In this document: positions 8,250 to 18,053 of the stretch, piece by piece
Layout of the letters: each line of letters opens with the position of its first letter
Position numbering within the stretch: position 1 is the first letter of the stretch
DNA from: JASLEW01 sp035544895
Lineage (GTDB): Bacteria > Acidobacteriota > Thermoanaerobaculia > Multivoradales > UBA5704
Length of the DNA: 64,000 bases
Direction: 5' to 3'
NCBI GenBank assembly: GCA_035544895.1
Contig: DASZZM010000026.1
Location: 39,554 to 103,553, forward strand
The notes under the pieces: model-generated
What the model was told of the DNA's origin: nothing
Seen by the model: only the letters and a program-made list of their open reading frames with translations
Databases searched by the model: none
Position numbers and translations under genes: made by a program

Positions 8250-9893
8250 TCACGACCCCTCCCAGTCCGCCGCCAGGCGCGCGAAGAGGACGGCGAAGAT
8301 CTCGATGCCGTCCCACAGGTTTTGCAGCCGCAGGTTCTCGTCGGCGGCGTGCTGATTGTTGTCGTGGTTGACCGTGGGCAGGATGATCACGGGCGAGCCG
8401 AGGAGGCCGCTGAACAGGTACATCGGGATGCTGCCGCCGAGGCTCGGAATCCTGAGCACCGGTCCTCCCACTCCCTCCTCCACCGCCCGCACCACGGCGC
8501 GCGAGACCGGCAGGTCCATCGAGGTGCGCGCCGCGGGATAGCCGTCCCCCCACTCCAGGCGCACGATCCGCGGGTGGGCGCGCCGGGTCTCGGCGCCGGG
8601 CTCCCGGTCGGCGATCCAGAAGCCGCTGGCCCGCAGGTGCTCCTCGAAGAGCCGGCGCACCTTCTCCGGCGTCTGGTCGGGCACCAGGCGGAAGTCGAGC
8701 GAGGCCGTGGCTTCGCTCGGGATGGCGTTGCGCGCCTGGGCGCCCACCTGGGCCGCGCGCAGGCCACGCAGGTTGAGCGCCGGGCGCAGGAGGAGCTCCT
8801 GCAGGCGCTCTCCGCCCCCTTCCGTCCACGCCAGCTGCAGCTCCCGCCGCAGGTCCTCCTCGACCGGCGGCAGCGCCGCGCTCGCCTGCCGCTCGCTGGC
8901 GCTCGGCGGCCGCACGTCGTCGTAGAAGCCGGCGATGCGGATCTCGCCGTCGGGGCCGCGCAGGCCGGCCAGGAGCTGCACGAGGAGCGCCGCCGGGTTG
9001 GGCGCCCAGTTGCCGTAGTGGCCGCTGTGCAGGGCGCGCACCGGACCGTAGACCGTCAAGTCGACCCCGGTGACGCCGCGCGCGCCGAAGCAGACCTGCA
9101 TGCGCCGGCTCTGGTGGACCGGACCGTCGGCGAGGACCCAGGCATCCGCGGCGAGCAGGCCGCGGTGCCGGCGCAGGATGGCTTCGAGGTGGGGCGAGCC
9201 CGCCTCCTCCTCGCCTTCGAAGAAGAACTTGAGATTGACCGACGGCGGCACCCGCGAGGCGCGCAGCGCGTCGAGGGCGGCGAGCATCGCTACGATCGGT
9301 CCCTTGTCGTCGCTCGCCGCGCGGCCATAGAGGCGCCACTCGGCGGGGATCGGAGATGGGGCGCTCGCGAGCTCCACCTCCCGGCCCCCGGCCGCGGGCG
9401 CCGCCGTGCGCAGCACCGGCCGCCAGGGGTCGCTCTTCCACTCCGCGGGGTCGGCCGGCTGCCCGTCGAAGTGGGCGTAGACCATGAGAGTGCGCCGCGC
9501 GCCCCCTGCGGACGTTGCGGGCAGCTCGCCGTAGACCGCGGGCGGCGCGTCGCCGGCGGTAAGCAGGCGCGCGGCGATGCCGCGGCGGCGCAGCATCCCG
9601 GCCAGCTCCTCGGCGTTGCGCGCGATGTCCGCCCGGTCGGCAGCCACGTTGCGCAAAGCGACAAAGCGCGCCAGCTCGCCGACGATCTCCCGTTCGTGGG
9701 CGAGCCTGTAGGCGCGCACACCCGCGCGCAGCGCTGCCGGCTCCGGCGGTTCCGGCGGTTCCGGCGGTACCGGCGGTACCGGCGGTACCGGAGCCAGGGC
9801 GGCCGGTCCGCTCGCTCGCCCCGAGGACGCCAGCGCCAGCAGCAGCGGGACCGCCAGGCTGACGGAAAACAGCCGTCTCATCGGCGCGCTCAT
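8250..9893 (-). CDS. Secreted M20-family metallopeptidase (dipeptidase-like)
   Basis: A 547-residue protein (a second in-frame ATG at 9881 gives 543). The N-terminus is a signal peptide (MRRLFSVSLAVPLLLALASS) followed by a Pro/Glu tract from a 9-bp DNA repeat. M20 zinc-site motifs are present in order: VYAHFDGQP, SDDKGP, EGEEEAGSP and, near the end, NHDNNQHAADE. ALHSGHYGNWAPNP marks the lid/dimerisation region. M20 enzymes hydrolyse dipeptides or acylated amino acids with a two-zinc centre; the signal peptide puts this one in the periplasm or outside. A much longer open frame upstream overlaps the divergent SDR gene and is rejected as the start. No operon partner; the substrate is unknown. 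Confidence 0.85.
   Translation of the reverse strand: MSAPMRRLFSVSLAVPLLLALASSGRASGPAALAPVPPVPPVPPEPPEPPEPAALRAGVRAYRLAHEREIVGELARFVALRNVAADRADIARNAEELAGMLRRRGIAARLLTAGDAPPAVYGELPATSAGGARRTLMVYAHFDGQPADPAEWKSDPWRPVLRTAAPAAGGREVELASAPSPIPAEWRLYGRAASDDKGPIVAMLAALDALRASRVPPSVNLKFFFEGEEEAGSPHLEAILRRHRGLLAADAWVLADGPVHQSRRMQVCFGARGVTGVDLTVYGPVRALHSGHYGNWAPNPAALLVQLLAGLRGPDGEIRIAGFYDDVRPPSASERQASAALPPVEEDLRRELQLAWTEGGGERLQELLLRPALNLRGLRAAQVGAQARNAIPSEATASLDFRLVPDQTPEKVRRLFEEHLRASGFWIADREPGAETRRAHPRIVRLEWGDGYPAARTSMDLPVSRAVVRAVEEGVGGPVLRIPSLGGSIPMYLFSGLLGSPVIILPTVNHDNNQHAADENLRLQNLWDGIEIFAVLFARLAADWEGS
9737..9793. repeat. 9-bp in-frame minisatellite
   Basis: Six to seven copies of a 9-bp unit (CGGCGGTAC / CGGCGGTTC variants) in tandem. 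On the minus strand they encode the PVPPVPPEPPEPPEP linker just after the signal peptide of the M20 peptidase. Confidence 0.8.
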
Positions 9894-9950
9894 GGCGGCC
9901 CATCGTAGCTCAGCGCGGCCGAAGCTCCTCCTCGGGGATATGATCCCCTC

Positions 9951-10772
9951 ATGGCCGATCTCAGAGGCAAGACCCTGTTCATCACCGGCGCCAGCCGCGG
10001 CATCGGCAAGGCGATCGCCCTGCGCGCCGCCGCCGACGGCGCCAACGTGGTCATCGCGGCCAAGACGACCGAGCCGCACCCCAAGCTGCCGGGCACCATC
10101 TATACCGCCGCGGCCGAAGTCGAGGCGGCCGGCGGCAAGGCCCTGCCCATCGCGCTCGACATCCGCGACGAGGAGCGGGTGGCGGCCGCGGTCGCCGAGG
10201 CCGCCGCCGCCTTCGGCGGCATCGACATCCTGGTCAACAACGCCAGCGCCATCAACCTGACCGCCACCCTCGAGACGCCGATGAAGCGCTTCGACCTGAT
10301 GTGGTCGGTCAACGCCCGCGGCACCTTCGCCTGCAGCCAGGCCTGCTTGCCCCACCTGCGCAAGGCTGCCAACCCGCACATCCTGACCCTCTCGCCGCCG
10401 CTCAATCTGTGCTCGAAGTGGCTGCCGCGCTTCGTCGCCTACAGCATCTCCAAGTACGGCATGAGCCTGTGCGTTCTCGGCATGGCCGAGGAGTTCCGCG
10501 CCGACGGCATCGCGATCAACGCGCTGTGGCCGCAGACCGTCATCGCCACCGCCGCCATCGCCATGCTCGGCGGCCTCGTCGCGCCGGAGAACTGCCGCAA
10601 GCCGGAGGTCGTCTCCGACGCCGCCTGGCACATCCTGACCCGCGACAGCCGCGCCACGACCGGCAACTTCTTCATCGCCGAGGAGGTCCTCGCCGCGGCG
10701 GGCGTGACCGATCTCGATCGCTACGACGTCCAGCCTGGCGCCCACCTGATCAGCGACCTGTTCGTCGAATAG
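9951..10772 (+). CDS. Short-chain dehydrogenase/reductase, HSDL2-like
   Basis: A 273-residue classical-type SDR: TGASRGIG (12-19) binds the NAD(P) cofactor, NNAS follows, and YSISK holds the catalytic Tyr164 and Lys168. The segment AKTTEPHPKLPGTIYTAAAE, the lack of a typical SSPP-like Ser motif (TLSPPLNL instead) and FFIAEEVLAAAGV near the end resemble the hydroxysteroid-dehydrogenase-like 2 / peroxisomal SDR subgroup. Cytoplasmic, no signal peptide. Transcribed divergently from the M20 peptidase with a 57-nt gap. The substrate cannot be read from sequence. Confidence 0.85.
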   Translation: MADLRGKTLFITGASRGIGKAIALRAAADGANVVIAAKTTEPHPKLPGTIYTAAAEVEAAGGKALPIALDIRDEERVAAAVAEAAAAFGGIDILVNNASAINLTATLETPMKRFDLMWSVNARGTFACSQACLPHLRKAANPHILTLSPPLNLCSKWLPRFVAYSISKYGMSLCVLGMAEEFRADGIAINALWPQTVIATAAIAMLGGLVAPENCRKPEVVSDAAWHILTRDSRATTGNFFIAEEVLAAAGVTDLDRYDVQPGAHLISDLFVE

Positions 10773-10926
10773 AAAGGTTTTCAGGCACGTTTTCAGACCT
10801 GCCCGCACCGCCATTTCGGCTCTCGCGGCGAGCGCTCGCGAGGGATTCGAGGAATGCCATGCTGGCGCTCCCGCATGCCAGAAAATCACGCGCAGGAAAG
10901 CCGGCGCCCATGGGTTTCCTGGTCAA

Positions 10927-10950
10927 CCGGCGGTCAGTGACGACCGCCGG
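10927..10950. promoter_or_regulatory. Perfect 9-bp inverted repeat in the leader of the 96-aa exported protein
   Basis: CCGGCGGTC and GACCGCCGG flank the 6-nt loop AGTGAC, ending 39 nt before the ATG at 10990. It could be an operator or an mRNA stem-loop. No copy was noticed elsewhere in the window. Confidence 0.4.
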
Positions 10951-10989
10951 AAAACCGATCGACAAACAGATCCGTCGAAAGGAGACAGC

Positions 10990-11280
10990 ATGAAGCGCAA
11001 CATCGCCATGATGCTCATGATCCTGTTCCTGGCCACGCTGCCGCTCTCCGTTGCCACCGCCGCGCCGGCAGGCAAGGGCAAGCCCGCCGCGGCCCGGGCA
11101 GAGCACCCGCGCGTCGTCCGCGCCATCCACGCCATCGAGGGCGCCATCGACGAGCTGCAGAAGGCCCCGGACGACTTCGGCGGCCACAAGGACGAGGCCA
11201 TCGAGGCCTGCCGCAACGCCATCGCCCAGCTCAAGAAGGGCCTCCAGTACCAGGACCGCCACGAGAAGACCGGCCCGTAA
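10990..11280 (+). CDS. Small exported helical protein, unknown function
   Basis: A 96-residue protein preceded by AAAGGAG 6 nt from the ATG. Residues 1-25 are a signal peptide ending near VATAAPA. The mature part is a helical hairpin, HPRVVRAIHAIEGAIDELQK ... DDFGGHKDEAIEACRNAIAQL. The HP..hxxAI..L..A..EL...DFGGH...A...A..QL pattern is a widespread family of small periplasmic proteins with no assigned role. Monocistronic, with a 217-nt gap upstream. Confidence 0.75.
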   Translation: MKRNIAMMLMILFLATLPLSVATAAPAGKGKPAAARAEHPRVVRAIHAIEGAIDELQKAPDDFGGHKDEAIEACRNAIAQLKKGLQYQDRHEKTGP

Positions 11281-11620
11281 TAGGACCCCCTTCGCAGTAG
11301 TTGGCGCCGCCGGTGGGCTTCCTCGCGGTAGAAGCGGCGCTGCGATGCGGCCGCGGTGGACTACTCAAAGCATCTATTGGATCTCCCCCCGCAACCCCTC
11401 GATCCCCTTCCCTCCCCTCCGGGGGGGAAGGGGACGCCCCCGCCCCTGACGCACGCACGAGCTCGCCGGGTCGCGGCCTTTACCTCGGAATGGGCGTGCG
11501 GCGCGGCTCTGTTATAGGGTGAGACGCGGGGGCTGTCGCTGCTATACTGCACGAACGCAGCATGGCCGCCGCGGGCTCCCGCCGTAACCGTCGATCCAGC
11601 CAGGAGGGAAGTCACCCTGC
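11281..11620. other. Intergenic region upstream of trxB holding one dispersed-repeat copy
   Basis: About 340 bp without a supported gene. Positions 11372-11417 match the outer part of the repeat found inside the NRPS at 44359-44440, with the inner 39-bp module absent. A pyrimidine/purine hairpin (CCCTCCCCTCC / GGGGGGGAAGGGG) follows. TATACT at 11543-11548 is a possible -10 box for trxB, but no good -35 box is visible. Confidence 0.5.
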
Positions 11621-12570
11621 ATGTCCAATAGCGATAAGAGCCCCTACCACCGGGTCATCATCCTGGGCTCGGGGCCGGCTGGCCTGACCGCCGCGCTGTA
11701 CGCCGCCCGCGCCGATCTGGCGCCGCTGGTGCTCGAAGGCAACCACCCGGGCGGCCAGCTCACCATCACCACCGACGTCGAGAACTTCCCCGGCTTCCCC
11801 GAAGGCATCCTGGGGCCCGAGCTGGTGGACCGCATGCGCGAGCAGGCGCGGCGTTTCGGCGCCACCGTCAAGTTCGAGGCGGCGACCGCCGTCGACCTCG
11901 ACAGGCGCCCCTTCACCGTCACCACCGACGAGGCCGCCTATCGTTGCGACGCGCTGATCATCGCCACCGGCGCCACAGCCAAGCTGTCCGGCCTCCCCGC
12001 CGAAAAGGAGCTCATGGGCTACGGCGTCTCCGCCTGCGCCACCTGCGACGGCTTCTTCTTCCGCGGCAAGGAGGTCGTGGTCATCGGCGGCGGCGACTCG
12101 GCCATGGAAGAGGCCAACTACCTGACCAAATTCGCCCCCAAGGTAACGGTCGTCCACCGCCGCGAGAAGCTGCGCGCCTCCAAGATCATGCAGGACCGCG
12201 CCTTCGCCAATCCCAAGATCGCCTGGATCTGGAACACCGTGGTCAAGAACATCTTCGGCACCCGGGAGGGCGGGGTCACCGGCGTCGAGCTGCACAACAA
12301 GAAGACCGGCCTCGACAGCACCTATGCCACCCAGGGGGTGTTCTACGCCATCGGCCACGAGCCCAACACCGCGCTGTTTCGCGGCAAGCTGGAGATGAAC
12401 GACGTGGGCTACCTCAAGGTGGCCGAGCCGACGAGCAAGACCAACGTGCCGGGAGTCTTTGCCTCCGGCGATGCTATGGATCCCATCTACCGCCAGGCGG
12501 TCACCGCCGCCGGCACCGGCTGCCGCGCCGCCATCGACGCCGAGCACTGGTTGCGGGAGCTTCAAGACTG

Positions 12571-12571
<1 letters not shown>
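11621..12571 (+). CDS. trxB: Thioredoxin reductase
   Basis: A 316-residue low-molecular-weight thioredoxin reductase, the normal length. It reduces thioredoxin with NADPH through FAD and a redox-active disulfide in the cytoplasm. GSGPAGLTAALYAARA near the N-terminus binds FAD, the active-site CATC is at 139-142 (SACATCDGFFF), GGGDSAMEEA binds NADPH, and the C-terminal GVFASGDAMDPIYRQA is the second FAD motif. The stop codon overlaps the next start (TGATG), so it is co-transcribed with the MoxR/VWA pair. Frequent runs of Asp replace the usual Val in GDAxD. The call is secure. Confidence 0.95.
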
Positions 12572-14082
<1,511 letters not shown>

Positions 14083-14113
14083 CGCCACGAGCGGCCACCG
14101 GCCGGCCACCGCC

Positions 14114-15202
14114 ATGCGTCACCAATACCTCTACCTCGACCCTGAGCTGATCCGGCAGCTCCTCGCCGGCCTCGACCTCTTGCGGCTGTTCAACCAGCTC
14201 GTGCTCGCCTCGGGCGGCGAGGTCGAGGAAGCGATGGACTGGATGCGCTATCTCCAGCGGCAAGGCTACCTGCCCGAAGAGCTCGACCTCGACCAGTTCT
14301 TCGGCTCGCTCGAAGAGCAGAACCTGGTCGGGCGCGACCGCGAAGGGGCGCTGCAGCTCACCACCGGCGGCGAGCGGCGCATCCGCAAGAGCGCTTTCGA
14401 GGAGATCTTCTCCAAGCTCGACCGCGCCGGGCCGGGCTATCACCCCGTGCGCCAGTCGGGCGAGGGGATCGAGCGCCTGCCCGAGACCCGGCCTTACAAG
14501 TTCGGCGACGACATCCACCTGCTCGACTCGACCCGCTCCCTGGAAAACGCCATGCGGCGCACCCACGGCGAGCTGACGCTCGCCGAAGACGATCTCGAGG
14601 TCTTCGAGACCGAGCACCTGACCACCTGCGCCACCGTGGTGGCGATCGACATCAGCCACTCGATGATCCTCTACGGCGAGGACCGCATCACCCCGGCGAA
14701 GACCGTGGCGCTGGCCTTGACCGAGCTGATCACCGGCAAGTACCCGAAAGACCACCTGTCGGTGATCCTCTTCGGCGACCGCGCCGAGCAGGTGGCTCTG
14801 ACCGACCTCCCCTACATCCAGGCCGGCCCCTACCACACCAACACGCGCGAGGCGCTGCAGCTCGCGCGCGGCCTGCTGGCGCGCCAGAAGCAGCCCAACA
14901 AGCAGATCTTCCTGATCACCGACGGCAAGCCCTCGGCGATCACCGAGAACGGCCGCATCTACAAGAACCCTTTCGGCCTCGACCTGCGCATCGTCAACCT
15001 GACTCTCGAAGAAGCCGACCAGTGCCGCCGCCAGAAGGTCGTGGTCACCACCTTCATGCTGGCGACCGACCCGATGCTCACCCAGTTCGTCGAAAAACTC
15101 ACCCAGATCAATCGCGGCCGAGCCTACTTCGCCTCCCCCTACAACCTCGGCGAGTTCATCCTCGCCGACTACATCCGCAACCGCCGCCGGCGCATCCGGT
15201 AG
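14114..15202 (+). CDS. VWA-domain protein, partner of the MoxR ATPase
   Basis: A 362-residue protein 31 nt after the ATPase gene. The N-terminal ~150 residues are helical. The von Willebrand A domain starts near 172 with the MIDAS motif DISHS (179-183), a Thr-containing loop and FLITDGKPSAITE, where Asp completes the metal site. AAA+ plus VWA pairs work as in BchI/BchD or NorQ/NorD: the VWA subunit holds the client through a divalent metal. No signal peptide, so cytoplasmic. Confidence 0.85.
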   Translation: MRHQYLYLDPELIRQLLAGLDLLRLFNQLVLASGGEVEEAMDWMRYLQRQGYLPEELDLDQFFGSLEEQNLVGRDREGALQLTTGGERRIRKSAFEEIFSKLDRAGPGYHPVRQSGEGIERLPETRPYKFGDDIHLLDSTRSLENAMRRTHGELTLAEDDLEVFETEHLTTCATVVAIDISHSMILYGEDRITPAKTVALALTELITGKYPKDHLSVILFGDRAEQVALTDLPYIQAGPYHTNTREALQLARGLLARQKQPNKQIFLITDGKPSAITENGRIYKNPFGLDLRIVNLTLEEADQCRRQKVVVTTFMLATDPMLTQFVEKLTQINRGRAYFASPYNLGEFILADYIRNRRRRIR

Positions 15203-15282
15203 TCCGCAATCGTCACGCAGGGCCGTCGCGAATGCCATGGGCCACCCAAGAGCCTGATGGCTGCCGCCCACCGGGAGGCCAG

Positions 15283-15702
15283 GTGCTAGACTGCCCCCTC
15301 GTGAGCGCACCTCCCGCCCTGATCGCGGCCCTGCGCGGCGCCTTGGCCGGCCGCCGGGATGTCCAGCTCGCCCTGCTCTTCGGCTCTCTCGCCCGGGGCC
15401 ACGGCCGCCCCGATTCCGACGTCGACGTAGCCGTTCTGGGCACGGCAATCGACGAGCTCCAGCTCGCCGCCGACCTCAGCAAGGCAGCCCGGCGCGACGT
15501 GGATATCGTGCCGCTCGAAAGGGCCGGCTACCCTTTGCGGCGCGCCGTCCTGCGGGACGGGATCATTCTTCACGAGGGCAAGCCCGGGGCGGCCGCGCGC
15601 TGGTGGACCCGGGCCATCCTCGAAACCGAGACCGACCGGCCATGGTTCGAACGCATGCGCGACGCCTACCTGGAGCATCTTGCGGAAGGCGGCCATGGTT
15701 GA
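15283..15702 (+). CDS. MNT-type nucleotidyltransferase antitoxin
   Basis: A 139-residue protein from GTG 15283, chosen because GGGAGG lies 5 nt upstream; GTG 15301 and ATG 15232 are alternatives. GSLARG (34-39) and SDVDVAV (45-51) form the G-S-x10-D-x-D nucleotidyltransferase signature. In characterised MntA/HepT pairs the MNT protein AMPylates a Tyr near the HEPN active site and so silences the toxin. It overlaps the downstream HEPN gene by 8 nt, the expected order. Confidence 0.85.
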   Translation: MLDCPLVSAPPALIAALRGALAGRRDVQLALLFGSLARGHGRPDSDVDVAVLGTAIDELQLAADLSKAARRDVDIVPLERAGYPLRRAVLRDGIILHEGKPGAAARWWTRAILETETDRPWFERMRDAYLEHLAEGGHG

Positions 15703-16120
15703 TGCCGACCTGCTCTCCAGCAAGTTTCGGGAATTGAGTCGCCGGCTGGTGCAGATCAGGCGGCACTGCGCGCCTGATGCCGCCTCGCTGGCCGCCAACC
15801 CTGACGCTCTCGACCTGGTCTCCTTCAATCTCATGCTCGCCGTGCAGGCTTGCCTCGACATCGCGAGCCACCTGATCGCGGATCAGCACTGGCTGCCGGC
15901 GGAGAGCCTGGGCGAGGCTTTCGAGCGCCTGGGCGAGCGCGGGGTTCTTACCCGCGCGACGACCGAGGCGCTGCGTGGCGCCGCGGGGCTGCGCAACATC
16001 GTGGCGCATGGCTACGAAGGACCGAGGGCTGACCTGATCCACGCCGCCGCCACTGACGGGATTCGAGATCTGGAACGCTTTGCCGCTGAGGTGAGCAGTT
16101 GGGTGCGCAGTCAACGGTAG
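15695..16120 (+). CDS. HEPN (HepT-like, DUF86) RNase toxin
   Basis: A 141-residue helical protein. RNIVAHGY at 100-107 is the Rx4-6H HEPN RNase motif with the downstream Tyr that MNT proteins modify. The ATG at 15695 has GGAAGG just upstream; the TTG at 15680 is less likely. Together with the preceding gene this is a complete and probably functional type VII toxin-antitoxin pair. HEPN toxins cut RNA, tRNA in studied cases. Confidence 0.85.
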   Translation: MVDADLLSSKFRELSRRLVQIRRHCAPDAASLAANPDALDLVSFNLMLAVQACLDIASHLIADQHWLPAESLGEAFERLGERGVLTRATTEALRGAAGLRNIVAHGYEGPRADLIHAAATDGIRDLERFAAEVSSWVRSQR

Positions 16121-16148
16121 ACCTGGGCGCTTGGAAAGGAGAGGCGAG

Positions 16149-16865
16149 ATGACCATTGCCAAGAGCCGGCTTTTGTCACCGGTCGTGCATCCAGCCTCGT
16201 GCCAGGTCCCGCCCGCGGCCACTGGCGGAGCAGCAAATCCGGCGCCGTGCCCGGCCCGGGTTCCGAGATCGGCTGTCGCCCGGACGGCGAGTCGGGCCTC
16301 GACCCTGATCCTCGCCCTGGCGACCCTGCTTGCCGGCGGATGCGGCCAGGGAGGCGGCGGGAAGGCCGGGCAGCGGGCTGGCCCGGCGGCCAAGGGGGAC
16401 AAGACCTTCTCCGGGACCCAGCCGGCCCAGGTCGATGCTTGCGAGCTGCTCCCGCCGGCGGACGTGCAGGCGGTGTCCAGGGACGTGGCGGGGTCGCTGA
16501 GCAGCACCCTCGACGACGCGGTGGGACACGACCCCACGCAGTGCACCTACGGCCTGGCCGGAGGGGCGCCGCCCAAAGTGGTGGGCCTGGTCATCCGCCA
16601 ATCCGCGGCCCCTGAGCAGGCGGCGCGCCTGCACGAGGCCGCCGAGGCCGGCCTGGGCTCGCTGGCGGGCTCTCGGGTCGAGCCGCTCGCCGGGCTCGGC
16701 GACGGCGCCTTCTGGGTGGGCGGGCGCCTGCAACAGCTCCATGTCCGCAAGGGCGCCACCCGGCTGATCTTCACCGTCCAGCTCGACAAGGACGCCCTTC
16801 CCGCGGCCAAGACCCTCGCCGCCAAGGCCCTCGCCCGCCTGGCCGCCGCCAAGCCGTCTCCCTAG
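16149..16865 (+). CDS. Lipoprotein of a DUF3558-like type (paralogue 1)
   Basis: A 238-residue protein from ATG 16149, preceded by AAAGGAGAGGCGAG. An unusually long N-terminal stretch (~50 residues) precedes a hydrophobic segment and the lipobox LLAGGC, so an internal start is possible. The mature part begins DACELLPPADVQAV, contains a second Cys (QCTYGLAGG) and LGDGAFWVGGRLQQLHV. The same layout (DAC.LL..AD, CxY, ...AYWAGG.VNQLNV) occurs in the protein at 17442, so the two are tandem paralogues. Role unknown; probably an outer-face lipid-anchored protein. Confidence 0.7.
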   Translation: MTIAKSRLLSPVVHPASCQVPPAATGGAANPAPCPARVPRSAVARTASRASTLILALATLLAGGCGQGGGGKAGQRAGPAAKGDKTFSGTQPAQVDACELLPPADVQAVSRDVAGSLSSTLDDAVGHDPTQCTYGLAGGAPPKVVGLVIRQSAAPEQAARLHEAAEAGLGSLAGSRVEPLAGLGDGAFWVGGRLQQLHVRKGATRLIFTVQLDKDALPAAKTLAAKALARLAAAKPSP

Positions 16866-16921
16866 ACCGGCCGCGGGCCAGCCTCGCGCGCCGCCGGGCA
16901 CAGTGGTACCTTGTTATCACC

Positions 16922-17386
16922 ATGATACGGACCCAGATCAGCCTGTCTGAAGCAGACTACAGCGCTGCCAAGCGCGAGGCTCAGCGGCTGGGGATCTCCT
17001 TAGCAGAGTTGCTGCGCAGGTCCCTCCGCGGGATCTTGCCGGTAGACGAGTCGAAGCCATGGATGCGCCATGCGGGCTTGGTCGAATCCGAGGACCCGCA
17101 ATCCAGTCAGCGCATCAACGACATCGTCTATGGCCAGAAGGACTTGGAACAACAAGTGAGCCAGCGGGAGGTCAACCAGCATCTGACCCGCTATGTGAAG
17201 GCGGCCGAAGCCGGGGAACGGATTGTCATCACGCGGCGTGGCAGACCTGTGGCCGTTCTCTCTCCGTTGCCTTCGCGGGAGACGCCTCTGGACGCGGCAC
17301 AGGAGACGGCGCTGGAGCGCATCCTCGGCCAGAGCCATCACCTGGGCGGTCGGGCGCCATCGCGGGACGAGCTGCATGAGCGTTGA
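16922..17386 (+). CDS. Fused double antitoxin: CopG/RHH VapB-like plus Phd/YefM-like
   Basis: A 154-residue protein made of two antitoxins. Residues 1-75 are a ribbon-helix-helix VapB-type antitoxin (MIRTQISLSEADYSAAKREA, then a toxin-binding tail ending INDIVYGQKD). Residues ~80-125 are a Phd/YefM DNA-binding domain (VSQREVNQHLTRYVKAAEAG, then VITRRGRPVAVLSPL). Each normally stands alone with its own toxin gene. Here the first stop codon and first toxin are gone, and only a stub of a PIN toxin follows the second. The locus sits between two paralogous lipoprotein genes. It could still bind DNA or antagonise toxins encoded elsewhere. Confidence 0.75.
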   Translation: MIRTQISLSEADYSAAKREAQRLGISLAELLRRSLRGILPVDESKPWMRHAGLVESEDPQSSQRINDIVYGQKDLEQQVSQREVNQHLTRYVKAAEAGERIVITRRGRPVAVLSPLPSRETPLDAAQETALERILGQSHHLGGRAPSRDELHER

Positions 17387-17408
17387 GCGCCTCAGCCTCG
17401 ACTCCAAC
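17376..17408 (+). pseudogene. VapC (PIN-domain toxin) N-terminal stub
   Basis: An ATG overlapping the antitoxin stop by 11 nt opens MSVERLSLDSN, which fits the first strand and first catalytic Asp of a PIN toxin (LDSN/LDTN). The PIN homology then ends, and the same frame runs into the lipoprotein at 17442. The fused reading frame gives no PIN core, so the toxin is deleted. The identification rests on 11 residues plus perfect positional context. Confidence 0.5.
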
Positions 17409-17441
17409 AGCAGCCGCGTCACGCGCCAATCGTTGGCAGCC

Positions 17442-17987
17442 ATGAAACGACCTCGATCGCGGCTCGTCACGCCGCCAGCCGTCATGCTGCTGCTCCTGGT
17501 CTCGTCGGTCGCCGCTTGCCGGGGCAGGACCGCCGGGCCGTCGGCAAGCGTCATGACCGACGCCTGCGGCCTGCTCACGCAAGCGGACGCCGAGGCGCTG
17601 CTGGGCGGGCCGGTCACTCCGCCGCAGACGGGCAGCACCGCGGCGCCGGGGACGGTCTCTTCGACGCGCTGCAGCTACCTGTCGGCATCCGGCAGCCCGG
17701 TCAAGGTGGTGACCTTGCTGCTCAGGCGTTATGCCTCCCCGGCGGCGGCCGCCGACGCCTACGAACGGGCGCTGGCGATGTCGCGGTCCATCTCGGGGGC
17801 CGAGCCGGCGGACGAAGCCGGTCCCTCTCTCGGCGGTCAGCGGGCCTACTGGGCCGGCGGCACGGTCAACCAGCTCAACGTCCTGCGCGACGACGCCTGG
17901 CTGATCATCGGCAGCAGTCTCGGCCCCGGGCTCGACCAGCGGTCCTCCTCGCGCGCGGTCGCCGCCAGGATCCTGACCCCGCGGTAG
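17442..17987 (+). CDS. Lipoprotein of a DUF3558-like type (paralogue 2)
   Basis: A 181-residue protein; ATG 17442 gives a proper lipoprotein signal (MKRPRSRLVTPPAVMLLLLV, then SSVAAC as lipobox). The body shares DACGLLTQADAEALLG, a CSY segment and GQRAYWAGGTVNQLNVLRDD with the protein at 16149. The ribosome site is weak and the frame is open back into the VapC stub at 17376, so translation may once have been coupled to the antitoxin. Function unknown. Confidence 0.7.
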   Translation: MKRPRSRLVTPPAVMLLLLVSSVAACRGRTAGPSASVMTDACGLLTQADAEALLGGPVTPPQTGSTAAPGTVSSTRCSYLSASGSPVKVVTLLLRRYASPAAAADAYERALAMSRSISGAEPADEAGPSLGGQRAYWAGGTVNQLNVLRDDAWLIIGSSLGPGLDQRSSSRAVAARILTPR

Positions 17988-18053
17988 CGCCCGCGGTCGC
18001 GGCCGCCGCAAGCCGCAACGCCTGCTTCCCATGGCGCACAGTGATCTTCTCGC

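Noticed and set aside
8161..8250. Intact tRNA-Arg(CCU), perhaps with a group I intron in the anticodon loop
   Set aside because: Only ~45 bp separate the fragment from the M20 stop codon, too short for an intron, and no 5' tRNA half was found.
9894..10889. N-terminal extension of the M20 peptidase frame across the SDR gene
   Set aside because: It would overlap the divergent SDR completely. The internal ATG at 9893/9881 gives a proper signal peptide.
15232..15282. Earlier ATG start for the MNT antitoxin
   Set aside because: GTG 15283 has a well-placed GGGAGG and gives the usual family length; the extra 17 residues resemble no MNT N-terminus.
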